DNA of 64,000 nucleotides from Roseitranquillus sediminis (GTDB lineage Bacteria; Pseudomonadota; Alphaproteobacteria; Rhodobacterales; Rhodobacteraceae). Below are positions 49,852-58,758 of the stretch, piece by piece. The notes beneath the pieces are model-generated. The model saw only the letters and a list, made by a program, of their open reading frames with translations. It did not search any database and was not told the DNA's origin. The stretch lies in NCBI RefSeq assembly GCF_016918935.1, contig NZ_JAFFOB010000009.1:1-64000 (forward strand), given 5' to 3'. Positions within the stretch are counted from its first letter, which is position 1. Each line of letters opens with the position of its first letter. The translations under genes and the position numbers were made by a program.

Positions 49852-50943
49852 CTAGTCGTCTCGCTCCGACTTTGAAACCGCTTTCTGCAGCTCGGCGACC
49901 TTCTCCATAAGCCGTGGCAGGCGCCGGATGTTGCGCGCGCCATCGAGGAACGTGTCCATCTTCGTGCCAGGATAGCCCAGCATCACCCGGCCGGCCGGCG
50001 CATTCGACAGGATCTTGGTGCCGCCGCCCGCAATGACGTCGTCGCCGATGAAGATGTTGTCGACCACGCCCACCTGCCCGCCGAGCACGACGCGGTCGCC
50101 TATGCGAGTGGAGCCGGCGATGCCGACTTGGCCGGCAAAGAGGCAGTCGCGCCCAACCTCGACGTTGTGCGCGACAGTGACGAGGTTGTCGATCTTGGTG
50201 CCGTCGCCGATGCGCGTGGGACGAATGGTGCCGGCATCGATGCAGGCGTTGGAGCCCAATTCCACGTCGTTACCGATGACGACGGAACCGAGCGAGTGGA
50301 TGCGGGTCCAGCTCTGTGCGGTGATCTGGCCCTGATCCCCCAAGGTCTCGCGCGCCCGCTCGGCACCGGACTTGTCGGGCGTCACGAAGGAGAAGCCGTC
50401 GCCGCCGACCACCGCGTTCGGCTGCGCGATGAAGCGATCGCCTATCCGAACGCGCGGCCCGATGCGGACGCCCGGCGAGAGCAGCGCGCTTTCGCCAAGT
50501 TCAGCGCCTTCCGCCACGGTGACGTGGGCAGCGATGCGTGCGTCACAACCGATGCGGCATCCGGCGCCGATCACGACGAAGGGGCCGATGGCCGCGCCAA
50601 CTCCGACCTCTGCCGAGGCATCCACCTGGGCCGTCGGGTGGATACCGGCGGCGATCTGCGGGCCCGGGTCCATCAGGCGCGTCAGCCCCGCCAACGCATA
50701 GCGTGGCCGCGGCACAATGATTGCGGCTTCTAGGCCGAGGCCGCGCCAGTCGCCACCATTCCAGATGATCGCGGCGCGGGCTCTGCCCTGCCCCAGACCC
50801 ACGGCATATTTCGGATCCATCGCCAGCGCGAGGTCGTCCGGGCCCGCCGCGGCCGGCTCGGCGGGACGGTGTATGACAATGCTGTCGTCGCCCAGGACCT
50901 GAGCCCCGAGCGCGTCCGCGATCTGACGGATCGTGTAGCCCAT
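49852..50943 (-). CDS. lpxD: LpxD, UDP-3-O-acylglucosamine N-acyltransferase
   Basis: The 363-aa protein has an N-terminal uridine-binding domain (TIRQIADALGAQVLGDDSIV) and a long left-handed beta-helix of hexapeptide repeats (GIHPTAQVDASAEVGVGAAI, AHNVEVGRDCLFAGQVGIAG with the catalytic-type His, GGQVGVVDNIFIGDDVIAGG). A C-terminal helix follows. LpxD adds the second acyl chain in lipid A synthesis. It is about 15 residues longer than the E. coli enzyme. The other lpx genes are not adjacent; only an ACP and a ketosynthase follow. Confidence 0.92.
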   Translation of the reverse strand: MGYTIRQIADALGAQVLGDDSIVIHRPAEPAAAGPDDLALAMDPKYAVGLGQGRARAAIIWNGGDWRGLGLEAAIIVPRPRYALAGLTRLMDPGPQIAAGIHPTAQVDASAEVGVGAAIGPFVVIGAGCRIGCDARIAAHVTVAEGAELGESALLSPGVRIGPRVRIGDRFIAQPNAVVGGDGFSFVTPDKSGAERARETLGDQGQITAQSWTRIHSLGSVVIGNDVELGSNACIDAGTIRPTRIGDGTKIDNLVTVAHNVEVGRDCLFAGQVGIAGSTRIGDRVVLGGQVGVVDNIFIGDDVIAGGGTKILSNAPAGRVMLGYPGTKMDTFLDGARNIRRLPRLMEKVAELQKAVSKSERDD

Positions 50944-50992
50944 GACAGACCTCCCAGCTGTGCCGGCACTCCGGCAGCGGTCAGGTAGGTGT

Positions 50993-52603
50993 CTAGCTCT
51001 GACGCGCGCCGATCTCCACCCCGGCCTCCAGCAAGGCAGCCAGTATCGCGGCGTCCCTGCCGTAGATGTCCGGCCAATACTCCAGCCCACCCTTCGGCGT
51101 CGTGATCACCGTCCGGTAGACCAGGTGGACCGGTACCGGCTGCTCGAGCGGCAGGACTGACTCCACGCCCTGCGCCAGCCGCGACTGGAACAGCGCCTCC
51201 GGATCGTCCGACTGGCGCGACAGCAGCTCGTACGCGAATTCGAACGGCTCCTGCAGGCGGATGCAGCCATGGCTGAAAGCGCGCGTGGTGCGATTGAAGA
51301 GGTCCTTCGCCGGTGTGTCGTGCAGGTAAATGTTCCAGCGGTTCGGGAACATGAACTTCACCAGCCCGAGCGCATTCGACCGCGACGGCGGCTGCTTCAG
51401 CGCGAACGGGAAATTCGATGCCGTCACGAGGTGCCAGTTAATCCGCTCGCGCGCGATTGCCTCGCCCTTGTAGTGGATCTCCAGCTGACCGTGCGCGTAG
51501 GGGTTACGCTTGAAGTCGGGCATGTACTCGTTGACCGCGATCGAGCGCGGGACGTGCCATGTCGGGTTGACAACGAGGTGCTCCATCTCGTCCGAAAATT
51601 CAGGGCTGCGGCGATCCAATGCGGTCGCGCCCACCACCGAGCGGGTCTGGAACGTCACCTTTCCGTCATCAATGATGGACGCGGTGAAGTCGGCGAGGTT
51701 GACCCAGACATGGCGCTCGCCGCGGTCGAAGTTGAGCCACCGCTCGCGCTCCATCGCCACCACCACCTGTCCCATCCGTTCTTGAGGCGAGCGATTGATC
51801 TGCTCAAGTGTGTTCGGGCCGGCGATTCCGTCTTCCAGCAAGCCGTGGTCCGCCTGAAACGCGAGCACCGCCTCCTCGAGCGCGGGATCGAAGAGGTCGC
51901 TGCCGGTGTCGTCGCCGTAGCCCATCCGCGCCAGACGGGCTCGCAGTGCCACGACCTCGTCCCCGCGCTCGCCTGGATCGAGGCGCACATCGGCTGCCGC
52001 TTCGCCCCAGCCACCGCTATCGATCAAGCGTTCGAGCTCCATCTTGGCCCGCATCAGCCGAGTATATTCCGGCGACTGGGGCGCCAGCGCGCGGAGCACC
52101 TTGCGCGGGTCACGGTTCGCAATGTCATTCAGGAGTTCCGCGTGGTCCCTCCGCGGCGCCTCGCGCTTGATTCCGTCAATCTGCTGCGGGGACAGAATCC
52201 CCGACTGCAAGGCATCCGCATAGGCGAGGTAGAGGCGGCTGATCTCGGCCTCTGCACTACCGCGCTCGCGATCCGAGTCGGCGTCCGCAAGAATGCTGCG
52301 CAGCGCCTCCGGACGGAAACGCACGACGGGGAGCGCGTGGTGACCGGCGTCAGCAAGCGCGGTTACGAACGCCTCAAGCCTCTCACGATCCTCCAGCGTG
52401 TCATCTGTCCAGAGCGCGTTGTAGCCGTTGTCGCGGTAGAACGCGCCCAGCACAGGATCTTCAGCCGCGATCTCGGCGATCGCCTGGTCGAAGAGGCTCA
52501 GTTCCGCAGGCTCGGGCAGGCCAGACTGCGCAGTCGCCGCGGCGGCCAGACATGCGAATACGGCTGCGTGCGTTCCGCGCCGCAGCAGATCTGCTAAATT
52601 CAC
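50993..52603 (-). CDS. L,D-transpeptidase (YcbB/LdtD-like)
   Basis: The 536-aa secreted protein has a signal sequence (about residues 1-24), a scaffold domain, a peptidoglycan-binding domain (RLARMGYGDDTGSDLFDPAL, FQADHGLLEDGIAGPNTLEQ) and a YkuD catalytic domain with SHGCIRLQEPFEFA. The Cys acts in 3-3 crosslinking of murein. The start is a GTG at 52603, decided by AAGGAGG eight bases upstream. It is divergent from a DUF882 gene, as with ycbB and ycbK, which are neighbours in enterobacteria. Confidence 0.9.
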   Translation of the reverse strand: MNLADLLRRGTHAAVFACLAAAATAQSGLPEPAELSLFDQAIAEIAAEDPVLGAFYRDNGYNALWTDDTLEDRERLEAFVTALADAGHHALPVVRFRPEALRSILADADSDRERGSAEAEISRLYLAYADALQSGILSPQQIDGIKREAPRRDHAELLNDIANRDPRKVLRALAPQSPEYTRLMRAKMELERLIDSGGWGEAAADVRLDPGERGDEVVALRARLARMGYGDDTGSDLFDPALEEAVLAFQADHGLLEDGIAGPNTLEQINRSPQERMGQVVVAMERERWLNFDRGERHVWVNLADFTASIIDDGKVTFQTRSVVGATALDRRSPEFSDEMEHLVVNPTWHVPRSIAVNEYMPDFKRNPYAHGQLEIHYKGEAIARERINWHLVTASNFPFALKQPPSRSNALGLVKFMFPNRWNIYLHDTPAKDLFNRTTRAFSHGCIRLQEPFEFAYELLSRQSDDPEALFQSRLAQGVESVLPLEQPVPVHLVYRTVITTPKGGLEYWPDIYGRDAAILAALLEAGVEIGARQS

Positions 52604-52917
52604 GTGGCCTGCCTCCTTGCCGTGCTGATTTTCATTGTTTTGCCTCCTGCCCCATTTCGTCCAGCCTCGACTGCACAGGCCTCGCAGTGATGTTGCCGAG
52701 CCGCAACTCCACAGTTCCGGCAATGTTCCGACAGCAGGGTCACATGAGCGTTAAGCAGATATTTGCCTATGGCGGCGTACCCACGCTGCCGGCCGCAACA
52801 CTCTCTTGGTCAGGCAGAATGCCTATGCCATACCCGATGCACGCCGTGGGGGAACACGGGAAGATGAATGACCGCGAACTAAAGCGGCCACGGGCAAGCG
52901 ACGGGACACAGGATCAC
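52604..52917. promoter_or_regulatory. Divergent region between L,D-transpeptidase and DUF882 genes
   Basis: About 310 bases without a separate gene. The DUF882 frame stays open through much of it, with a possible earlier ATG at 52864, but coding character is weak before 52918. It should contain promoters for both genes; no clear boxes were assigned. Confidence 0.4.
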
Positions 52918-53487
52918 ATGACACATGATCGCGGGACGTGCGTGAACAGGCGCACCCTCCTGGGCGCCTTTGCGGCAGGAATCGTCACAGCGGCACCAAC
53001 CTACTCCAACGCCTTCGGGTTCCTTCGTGGTTCGGGAGATGTCAGGCGCATTCGCATCTATTCGGGTCGGACGGGGGAATCTCTGGACACGATCTACTGG
53101 ATCGACGGCGACTACATCCCTGAGGCGCTGAACGAGATCACCTACTTCATGCGGGACTGGCGCAACAACGAGGTGCAGCAAATCGACACGCGCACGGTCG
53201 ATATCATGAGCGCCACGCACAACCTGCTGGACGTGGACGAGCCCTACATGCTCCTCTCCGGCTACCGTTCCCCGGCCACCAATGCAATGCTGCGCCGCCG
53301 CTCGAGCGGTGTCGCCAGAAACTCGCTTCACATGAAGGGCCAAGCCGCGGATCTGAGGCTTCGGTCGCGGTCGGTCGATCAGATGGCGCGGGCCGCGGCA
53401 GCCTGCCATGCGGGTGGCGTCGGCCGGTACTCAAGCTCGAATTTCGTGCACATGGACTGCGGCGACGTCCGCTCCTGGGGCCGCTGA
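52918..53487 (+). CDS. DUF882 (YcbK-type, M15-like) exported protein
   Basis: The 189-aa protein has a twin-arginine signal (NRRTLLGAFAAGIVTAAPTY) followed by the DUF882/peptidase M15 domain: LNEITYFMRDWRNNEVQQID, LLSGYRSPATNAMLRR, and the metal-site residues in SLHMKGQAADLRL and SSNFVHMDCGDVRSW. Relatives such as YcbK/MepK are murein endopeptidases that cut 3-3 crosslinks; together with the neighbouring L,D-transpeptidase this suggests a cell-wall remodelling pair. The start is uncertain; a GTG at 52942 would also keep the Tat signal. Confidence 0.88.
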   Translation: MTHDRGTCVNRRTLLGAFAAGIVTAAPTYSNAFGFLRGSGDVRRIRIYSGRTGESLDTIYWIDGDYIPEALNEITYFMRDWRNNEVQQIDTRTVDIMSATHNLLDVDEPYMLLSGYRSPATNAMLRRRSSGVARNSLHMKGQAADLRLRSRSVDQMARAAAACHAGGVGRYSSSNFVHMDCGDVRSWGR

Positions 53488-53926
53488 CGGCTCACTGACC
53501 GCCGGTGCAGCCGCAGGGTCTGCGCCGGCGCTGGCATCGGCAAGACGTTCGCCGGCAATCCGGGCGACGGACGCCAGAGGATCGACGCGGCGACAGCCCC
53601 TCGCTGGGATAACTGGTGCTGTTCTGGGTTCCTTGGATGGGACCACCTCTACCCTGATCTGCGTAATCATCTCCGCCGCACCTCGACAGTCGCGCCCGTT
53701 CCTGCGGTTCCCGGCCTTGCCGGTGACCGAGTGGATCCGCTCGAAGGTGATTCAAACCTCGACCGGCGCCCGCTCGCCCACCCCATTCATCGCAGAGCTC
53801 TACTACGCATCCGTCGGCGTCCGGCGGGAGCCGTGCCATTTCGCGCGGTGCCGGACACCCCGCCCAACCGCCGCGCATGCGGCGGCGGCCGGCGAGGCTC
53901 GACACCCCGCCGGGCGCGCCCCTTCG
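53488..53926. other. Intergenic region without a convincing gene
   Basis: The 440 bases between the convergent DUF882 and aldolase genes hold short open frames on both strands. The best is on the minus strand at 53431-53670 (MITQIRVEVVPSKEPRTAPV...), Ala/Pro-rich, overlapping the DUF882 3' end. None shows a good ribosome-binding site together with protein-like composition. It could hold a decayed gene. Confidence 0.4.
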
Positions 53927-54856
53927 TCAGTCCCGGCCCTTGTAGATGTCGACCAGCTTGCCCAGCAGCTCCAGTGCTTCGTCCCGCGGGCGCTGGAAAG
54001 AGTTCCGGCCGATGATCGAGCCGTTGCCGCCGCCGTCGCGGATCGCCCGAGCGTCGTCATAGACGCTGTCGGAACCCTTCTTGGAGCCACCGGAGAAGAC
54101 GACGATCCGACGACCGTTGAAGGCCGCCTGCATGCAGTGCCGCACACGCGCCGCCGGGGTGGAGACATCGATCCCCTGCTCCTCGTAGACCTTCTTGGCT
54201 TCCGGCAGTTCGAGATGGTCGGTGGAGAGCTTGATCTTGATGACGTGCGCGCCGAGCAGTGCCGCCATTTGCGCCGCGTACGCCGCAATGTCGATCGCCG
54301 TCTCGCCGTCCTTTGAAATGGCCTCGCCCCGTGGATAGGACCAGATGACGGTGGCGAGCCCGAGCGAGGCCGCCTCTTCGCGCATCTCGCGGATCTCCTC
54401 GAACATGTCGACCGCCGAGTCCGAGGCTGGATAAATCGTGAAGCCGATCGCCGAGCAGCCGAGGCGCAGCGCGTCGCCGACGCTCGCGGTGATCGCCTGA
54501 TTCTTGCCCGCGGTATCGCTCATTAGTGAGTTCGCGCTGTTGGCCTTGAGGATCGTCGGGATCTGACCCGCGAACGTGTCGGCTCCCGCCTCGAGCATCC
54601 CGAGCGGGGCCGCAAAGGCGTTTAGCCCCGCGTCGATTGCCAGCTGGTAGTGGTAGTGCGGATCGTAGCCGGCCGGGTTCGGCGCGAACGAGCGCGCGGG
54701 CCCATGCTCGAACCCTTGGTCGACGGGCAGGATGATCATCTTGCCCGAGCCGCCGAGGCGCCCGTGCATCAGCATCTGGCAGAGCTTGCCCTTTACGCCG
54801 GGCGTTTCGCCCTCGTAGTTCGCAAGGATCTTCTGGACGGTCCGTGTCGCCTTCAT
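53927..54856 (-). CDS. Class I fructose-bisphosphate aldolase
   Basis: The 309-aa protein belongs to the DhnA/FbaB-type class I aldolases. It has KMIILPVDQGFEHGPARSFA, the conserved LGCSAIGFTIYPASD, WSYPRGEAISKDGETAIDIA, the Schiff-base region GAHVIKIKLSTDH, and the phosphate loop VVFSGGSKKGSD. It cleaves fructose-1,6-bisphosphate to DHAP and glyceraldehyde-3-phosphate in the cytoplasm. Phosphoglycerate kinase is encoded about 1 kb upstream in the same direction, so the region is a glycolysis/gluconeogenesis cluster. Confidence 0.92.
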   Translation of the reverse strand: MKATRTVQKILANYEGETPGVKGKLCQMLMHGRLGGSGKMIILPVDQGFEHGPARSFAPNPAGYDPHYHYQLAIDAGLNAFAAPLGMLEAGADTFAGQIPTILKANSANSLMSDTAGKNQAITASVGDALRLGCSAIGFTIYPASDSAVDMFEEIREMREEAASLGLATVIWSYPRGEAISKDGETAIDIAAYAAQMAALLGAHVIKIKLSTDHLELPEAKKVYEEQGIDVSTPAARVRHCMQAAFNGRRIVVFSGGSKKGSDSVYDDARAIRDGGGNGSIIGRNSFQRPRDEALELLGKLVDIYKGRD

Positions 54857-54932
54857 CGGCTGTCTCCCTTTGGCACTGCGGCTTGCCGCTCGGTGTAGGC
54901 CGGTCGAGCGCCGTGGCCAAGGGCCGGTGGCG

Positions 54933-55718
54933 CTAACGCGGCCGTCCCTTCGACAGGGCCACTTCAGCGACGGCGGCGTTCCAAGACCGCGGCAGCAGGC
55001 GCGGTCCGAGGCTGAAGGCCAAGTTCACTAGCCCCGGCACGGCGCTCCGGCGACCGGCCATCATCGCGCGCCAGCCCGCCTCGGCCACCTTTCGCGCGTC
55101 TTGCATCCCCGCGCGAGTGATGCGGGCGCCCTGCATCGCCGCAACCCTCTGAAAGCCGGTCGCCGTGGCGCCGGGCGCAAATGTCGTCACCGTTACGCCC
55201 GTGCCCCGCAGCTCGTGCGCCACAGCTTCGCCGAGACTCTGCACGAAGGCCTTGCTCCCGTGATAGACCGCCATGTTCGGACCCGGCATGAAGGCCGCGG
55301 TGGAACTGACGTTCAGGATCCGCCCGCCGCCCGCGCGCTTCATGCTGGCCACCGCCAGCTTGAAGAGCCGCGCCAGTGCCAGCACGTTGACCTGGACCAC
55401 CTGCAGCTCCTGCTCCCACCCGCCGTCGTCGAAGCGCCCGTGGCGGCCGAGGCCGGCGTTGTTCACGAGGATCGCGACATGCCGCCCGTCCGTCGCCTCG
55501 CGCCAGAGCGCATCGGGCGCCTCCGGGTCGGAGAGGTCGATGACGATCACCGCGGTCTCCGCACCATGGCGCTCGGCCAATTCCGCCGCCAGTGCTTCGA
55601 GCCGGTCACGCCGTCGCGCGGCGAGGATCACGCCGTAGCCGGCAGCGGCGGCGATGTCCGCGAACTCGCTCCCAAGCCCCTCGGACGCGCCGGTGATCAG
55701 TGCCCACTCCCTCGCCAT
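54933..55718 (-). CDS. Short-chain dehydrogenase/reductase
   Basis: The 261-aa SDR has the cofactor motif LITGASEGLGSEFA, ILVNNAGLGRHG, the catalytic Ser in ILNVSSTAAF and YHGSKAF (Y..SK, YxxxK form). After this comes a C-terminal extension with FSLGPRLLPRSW, typical of DltE/YqjQ-like SDRs. The basic residues after the first beta-strand (AARRRDRL) suggest NADP(H). The substrate is unknown. It sits between pgk and the aldolase gene with moderate gaps. Confidence 0.88.
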   Translation of the reverse strand: MAREWALITGASEGLGSEFADIAAAAGYGVILAARRRDRLEALAAELAERHGAETAVIVIDLSDPEAPDALWREATDGRHVAILVNNAGLGRHGRFDDGGWEQELQVVQVNVLALARLFKLAVASMKRAGGGRILNVSSTAAFMPGPNMAVYHGSKAFVQSLGEAVAHELRGTGVTVTTFAPGATATGFQRVAAMQGARITRAGMQDARKVAEAGWRAMMAGRRSAVPGLVNLAFSLGPRLLPRSWNAAVAEVALSKGRPR

Positions 55719-55778
55719 CGCTCGCCTCCCTGCTCCGCTGGGAGCGAGGCTACCAGATCGACGGCCACGCCGGGAGCC

Positions 55779-56969
55779 TCAGCCGCCGAGCGCGGCGACG
55801 CCGGGCAGCGTCTTGCCCTCCATCCATTCGAGGAAGGCGCCGCCCGCGGACGAGACGTAGGTGAAATCATCCGTCACTCCCGCGCGGTTCAGCGCCGCCA
55901 CGGTGTCGCCGCCACCGGCGACCGAGATCAGGTGCCCCGCCTTCGTCAGCTCCGCCGCCTTCTGCGCGGCGGCCACGGTGGCGGCGTCGAACGGCGTCGT
56001 CTCAAAGGCGCCGACCGGCCCGTTCCAGATCAGCGTCCGAGCCTCGGCGAGGATCGCCGTGATCTTGTCGATGGTCCGCGGCCCCGCATCGAGGATCATC
56101 TGGTCGGCGGGACAGGCGTCGGCCGAGACGACCCGCGTCTCGACGCCCGGCTTGAGCTCGTGCGCCACGACCACGTCGACGGGCAGCAGGATCTCGCACG
56201 CCGCCTCGTCAGCCGCGGCCATGATCTTGCGCACCGTGCTCGCCATCTCGTGCTCGGCCAGCGACCGGCCCACGTCGATGCCCTCGGCCGCGAGGAACGT
56301 GTTCGCCATGCCGCCGCCGATCACCAGGTGATCCACCTTGCGCACGAGGTTCGCCAGCAGGTCGAGCTTCGTCGACACCTTCGCGCCGCCGACGATCGCC
56401 ACCACCGGGCGCTCCGGCGAGCCCAGCGCCTTTTCCAGCGCCGAAAGTTCCGCCTCCATCAGCCGGCCCGCCGCCGAGGGCAACCGCCGCGCCAACCCCT
56501 CGGTCGAGGCGTGCGCCCGGTGCGCCGCCGAAAAAGCGTCGTTGACGTAGATGTCGCCCATCTTCGCCAGCTCCTCGGCGAAGCCGGCGTCGTTCGCCTC
56601 CTCGCCGGCGTGAAAGCGGGTGTTTTCTAGCAGGACCACTTCGCCCTCGCGCATCTCCTCGACGGTCGCCCGCGCCTCGGCGCCGATGCAGTCGGGGTGA
56701 AAGGTGACGGGCACGCCCAACGCCTCGGCCAGCGGCTCGCGCACGACGGTCAGCGAGTAGTCCGGGTTCGGCTTGCCCTTGGGCCGGCCGAAGTGCGCCA
56801 GCAGCACCGGCTTGCCACCGCGGTCGAGGATGTCGCGCACCGTAGGCACGATCCGCTCGATCCGCGTCGCATCCGCCACGCGTCCATCATCGACCGGCAC
56901 GTTCAGGTCCACGCGCGTCAGCACGATCTTGCCGGCCATGTCGATGTCGTCGAGCGTCTTCCAGGCCAT
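55779..56969 (-). CDS. pgk: Phosphoglycerate kinase
   Basis: The 396-aa enzyme shows the PGK signature [73 protein letters not shown], and the nucleotide loop [13 protein letters not shown]. It interconverts 1,3-bisphosphoglycerate and 3-phosphoglycerate. The ATG at 56969 has GGAGG upstream; a GTG two codons earlier is less likely. Length is standard. Confidence 0.96.
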   Translation of the reverse strand: MAWKTLDDIDMAGKIVLTRVDLNVPVDDGRVADATRIERIVPTVRDILDRGGKPVLLAHFGRPKGKPNPDYSLTVVREPLAEALGVPVTFHPDCIGAEARATVEEMREGEVVLLENTRFHAGEEANDAGFAEELAKMGDIYVNDAFSAAHRAHASTEGLARRLPSAAGRLMEAELSALEKALGSPERPVVAIVGGAKVSTKLDLLANLVRKVDHLVIGGGMANTFLAAEGIDVGRSLAEHEMASTVRKIMAAADEAACEILLPVDVVVAHELKPGVETRVVSADACPADQMILDAGPRTIDKITAILAEARTLIWNGPVGAFETTPFDAATVAAAQKAAELTKAGHLISVAGGGDTVAALNRAGVTDDFTYVSSAGGAFLEWMEGKTLPGVAALGG

Positions 56970-57095
56970 CAGCACATCCTCCGTTCGGTGTCGCGTCTTC
57001 TAGAACCGCCGCAGGCGCGCGCGTCAATGCTCCGGCCCTTTCCAGAGCGCACCGGGCGCCCTAGGGTCCGCCGCGCATCCCAAGGGAGAAAGACG

Positions 57096-57599
57096 ATGGC
57101 AGAGATCAAGGACCCGGAGAACACGATCATCATCGAGCTGAAGGACGGCCCGGTGACGATCGAGCTCCTGCCCGACGTTGCGCCCGAGCACGTGGCGCGG
57201 ATCAAGGAACTGGCGCGAGAGGGCGCCTACGACGGCGTGGTGTTTCACCGCGTCATCGACGGCTTCATGGCGCAGACCGGCGATGTGAAGCACGGTCAGT
57301 CCGACGGGCTAAACATCCGCATGGCCGGCACCGGCGGGTCCGACAAACCTGACGTGAAAGCCGAGTTCTCGAAGCTGCCGTTCGACCGCGGCACCCTCGG
57401 CGCCGCGCGATCGGCCAATCCGAACAGCGCCAACAGCCAGTTCTTCATCACCTTCAAGGAGGCGCATTTCCTCAACGGCCAGTATACCGTCTACGGCCGC
57501 GTGATCTCTGGCATGGAGCATGTCGACAAGATCACGCGCGGCGAACCGCCCGCCAATCCGGACCGGATGATCAGCGTGAAGGTGGCCGCCGATGCGTAG
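57096..57599 (+). CDS. Cytoplasmic cyclophilin-type peptidyl-prolyl isomerase
   Basis: The 167-aa protein has the bacterial cyclophilin core: TIELLPDVAPEHVARIKELA, YDGVVFHRVIDGFMAQTGD, SANPNSANSQFFITFKEAHF and YTVYGRVISGMEHVDKI. There is no signal peptide, so it is cytoplasmic. A GGGAG site precedes the ATG. Its 3' end overlaps by eight bases the start of an exported paralogue, so the two are co-translated. Confidence 0.93.
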   Translation: MAEIKDPENTIIIELKDGPVTIELLPDVAPEHVARIKELAREGAYDGVVFHRVIDGFMAQTGDVKHGQSDGLNIRMAGTGGSDKPDVKAEFSKLPFDRGTLGAARSANPNSANSQFFITFKEAHFLNGQYTVYGRVISGMEHVDKITRGEPPANPDRMISVKVAADA

Positions 57600-58152
57600 T
57601 CTGGTCCTCGCGGCGCTGATCGCCGCGCCCGCCGCCGCGCAGGAGACCCGGTTCGAGGACGGCCCCGGGCCGAACCTCGTCATCGAACTCGGCAACGGAG
57701 CCGACGGCGAGGTGGTGATCGACCTCCTGCCCGACGTGGCGCCACAGCATGTCGAGCGGCTGGTCGCGCTGGCCGAGGAAGGCGCCTATGACGGCGTCGT
57801 CTTCCACCGGGTGATCGACGGCTTTATGGCTCAGACCGGCGATGTCGAGTTCGGCCGAGGCGAGGACATCGGCGCGGCCGGCATGGGCGGATCGCAACTG
57901 CCGGACCTTCCGGCCGAGTTCAGCGACGTGCCATTCGAGCGCGGCGTGGTCGGCATGGCCCGGTCCGCCAGCCCGGATAGCGCGAACAGCCAGTTCTTCA
58001 TCATGTTCGACGCCGCGCCGCACCTCGATGGTGGGTACACCGTCGTCGGCCGCGTGGTGGAGGGGATGGAAAACGTGGACGCGATCGCCCGCGGCGAGCC
58101 GCCGGCAGACCCGGCCACCATGGCGCAGGTGCAGGTCGAGCCTGGCGTCTAG
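57592..58152 (+). CDS. Exported cyclophilin-type peptidyl-prolyl isomerase
   Basis: The 186-aa protein begins with a short signal peptide (MRSLVLAALIAAPAAAQ) and repeats the cyclophilin core of its neighbour almost motif for motif: IDLLPDVAPQHVERLVALAE, YDGVVFHRVIDGFMAQTGD, SASPDSANSQFFIMFDAAPH. It is a tandem duplicate that gained a secretion signal and would fold proteins in the periplasm. A strong GC hairpin follows at 58171. Confidence 0.92.
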   Translation: MRSLVLAALIAAPAAAQETRFEDGPGPNLVIELGNGADGEVVIDLLPDVAPQHVERLVALAEEGAYDGVVFHRVIDGFMAQTGDVEFGRGEDIGAAGMGGSQLPDLPAEFSDVPFERGVVGMARSASPDSANSQFFIMFDAAPHLDGGYTVVGRVVEGMENVDAIARGEPPADPATMAQVQVEPGV

Positions 58153-58170
58153 CCGCACCTCACGCCTCTT

Positions 58171-58196
58171 GCGGGGGCGGATCCGTTCGCCCCCGC
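58171..58196. terminator. Hairpin terminator after the cyclophilin genes
   Basis: GCGGGGGCG pairs perfectly with CGCCCCCGC over an eight-base loop, 19 bases after the stop. There is no T-run, but stem strength and position fit transcription termination or 3'-end protection. Confidence 0.5.
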
Positions 58197-58308
58197 CCGT
58201 CCGATGCCGCGACGCGCGAAATCCCGCTTATCGTGCTAGGATGGTGTGACTTCGGCATCGCCGCCGTCCCGCGGCGCAGCCGAAGGCTCGCAATCGAGGA
58301 GGCACCCG

Positions 58309-58752
58309 ATGTTCGTGAAGGAGGTCCTAGCCCGCAAGGGCAACGAGGTGAAGAAGGTCGATCCCGAGGAGACGATCGAGGTCGCGGCGGCGCTGATGCG
58401 GCTGGAACGGATCGGCGCGCTGGTGGTCAGCGGCGCCGACGGCGCGCTTGACGGCGTCCTGTCGGAAAAGGACGTGGTGCGGGCCATCGCCGACTGCGGG
58501 GCACGGGCGCTGCGGATGAAGGTCGCGGACTTCATGGACCGCAAGCCCACGATCTGCTCGGCCGAGGACACCGTCGCCAAGGTGGCGCGGACGATGACCC
58601 TCCACCGCGCGCGGCACGTTCCGGTGATGGAGCAGGACCGCGTCGCGGGCCTCATCAGCATCGGCGACGTCGTGCGCGACCGGTTCGAGGAGATGGAGCT
58701 CGAGCGCGACACCCTGCGGGACATCGCGCTGTCGCACCAGCTCGCGGGTTGA
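58309..58752 (+). CDS. Two-CBS-domain protein
   Basis: The 147-aa protein consists of two CBS domains: VDPEETIEVAAALMRLERIG, VLSEKDVVRAIA in the first; TICSAEDTVAKVARTMTLHR, RHVPVMEQDRVAGLISIGDV in the second. CBS pairs bind adenine nucleotides and act as sensors. A GAGGAGG site precedes the ATG. It is convergent with a lytic transglycosylase gene. The target is unknown. Confidence 0.92.
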   Translation: MFVKEVLARKGNEVKKVDPEETIEVAAALMRLERIGALVVSGADGALDGVLSEKDVVRAIADCGARALRMKVADFMDRKPTICSAEDTVAKVARTMTLHRARHVPVMEQDRVAGLISIGDVVRDRFEEMELERDTLRDIALSHQLAG

Positions 58753-58758
58753 GCGGCC

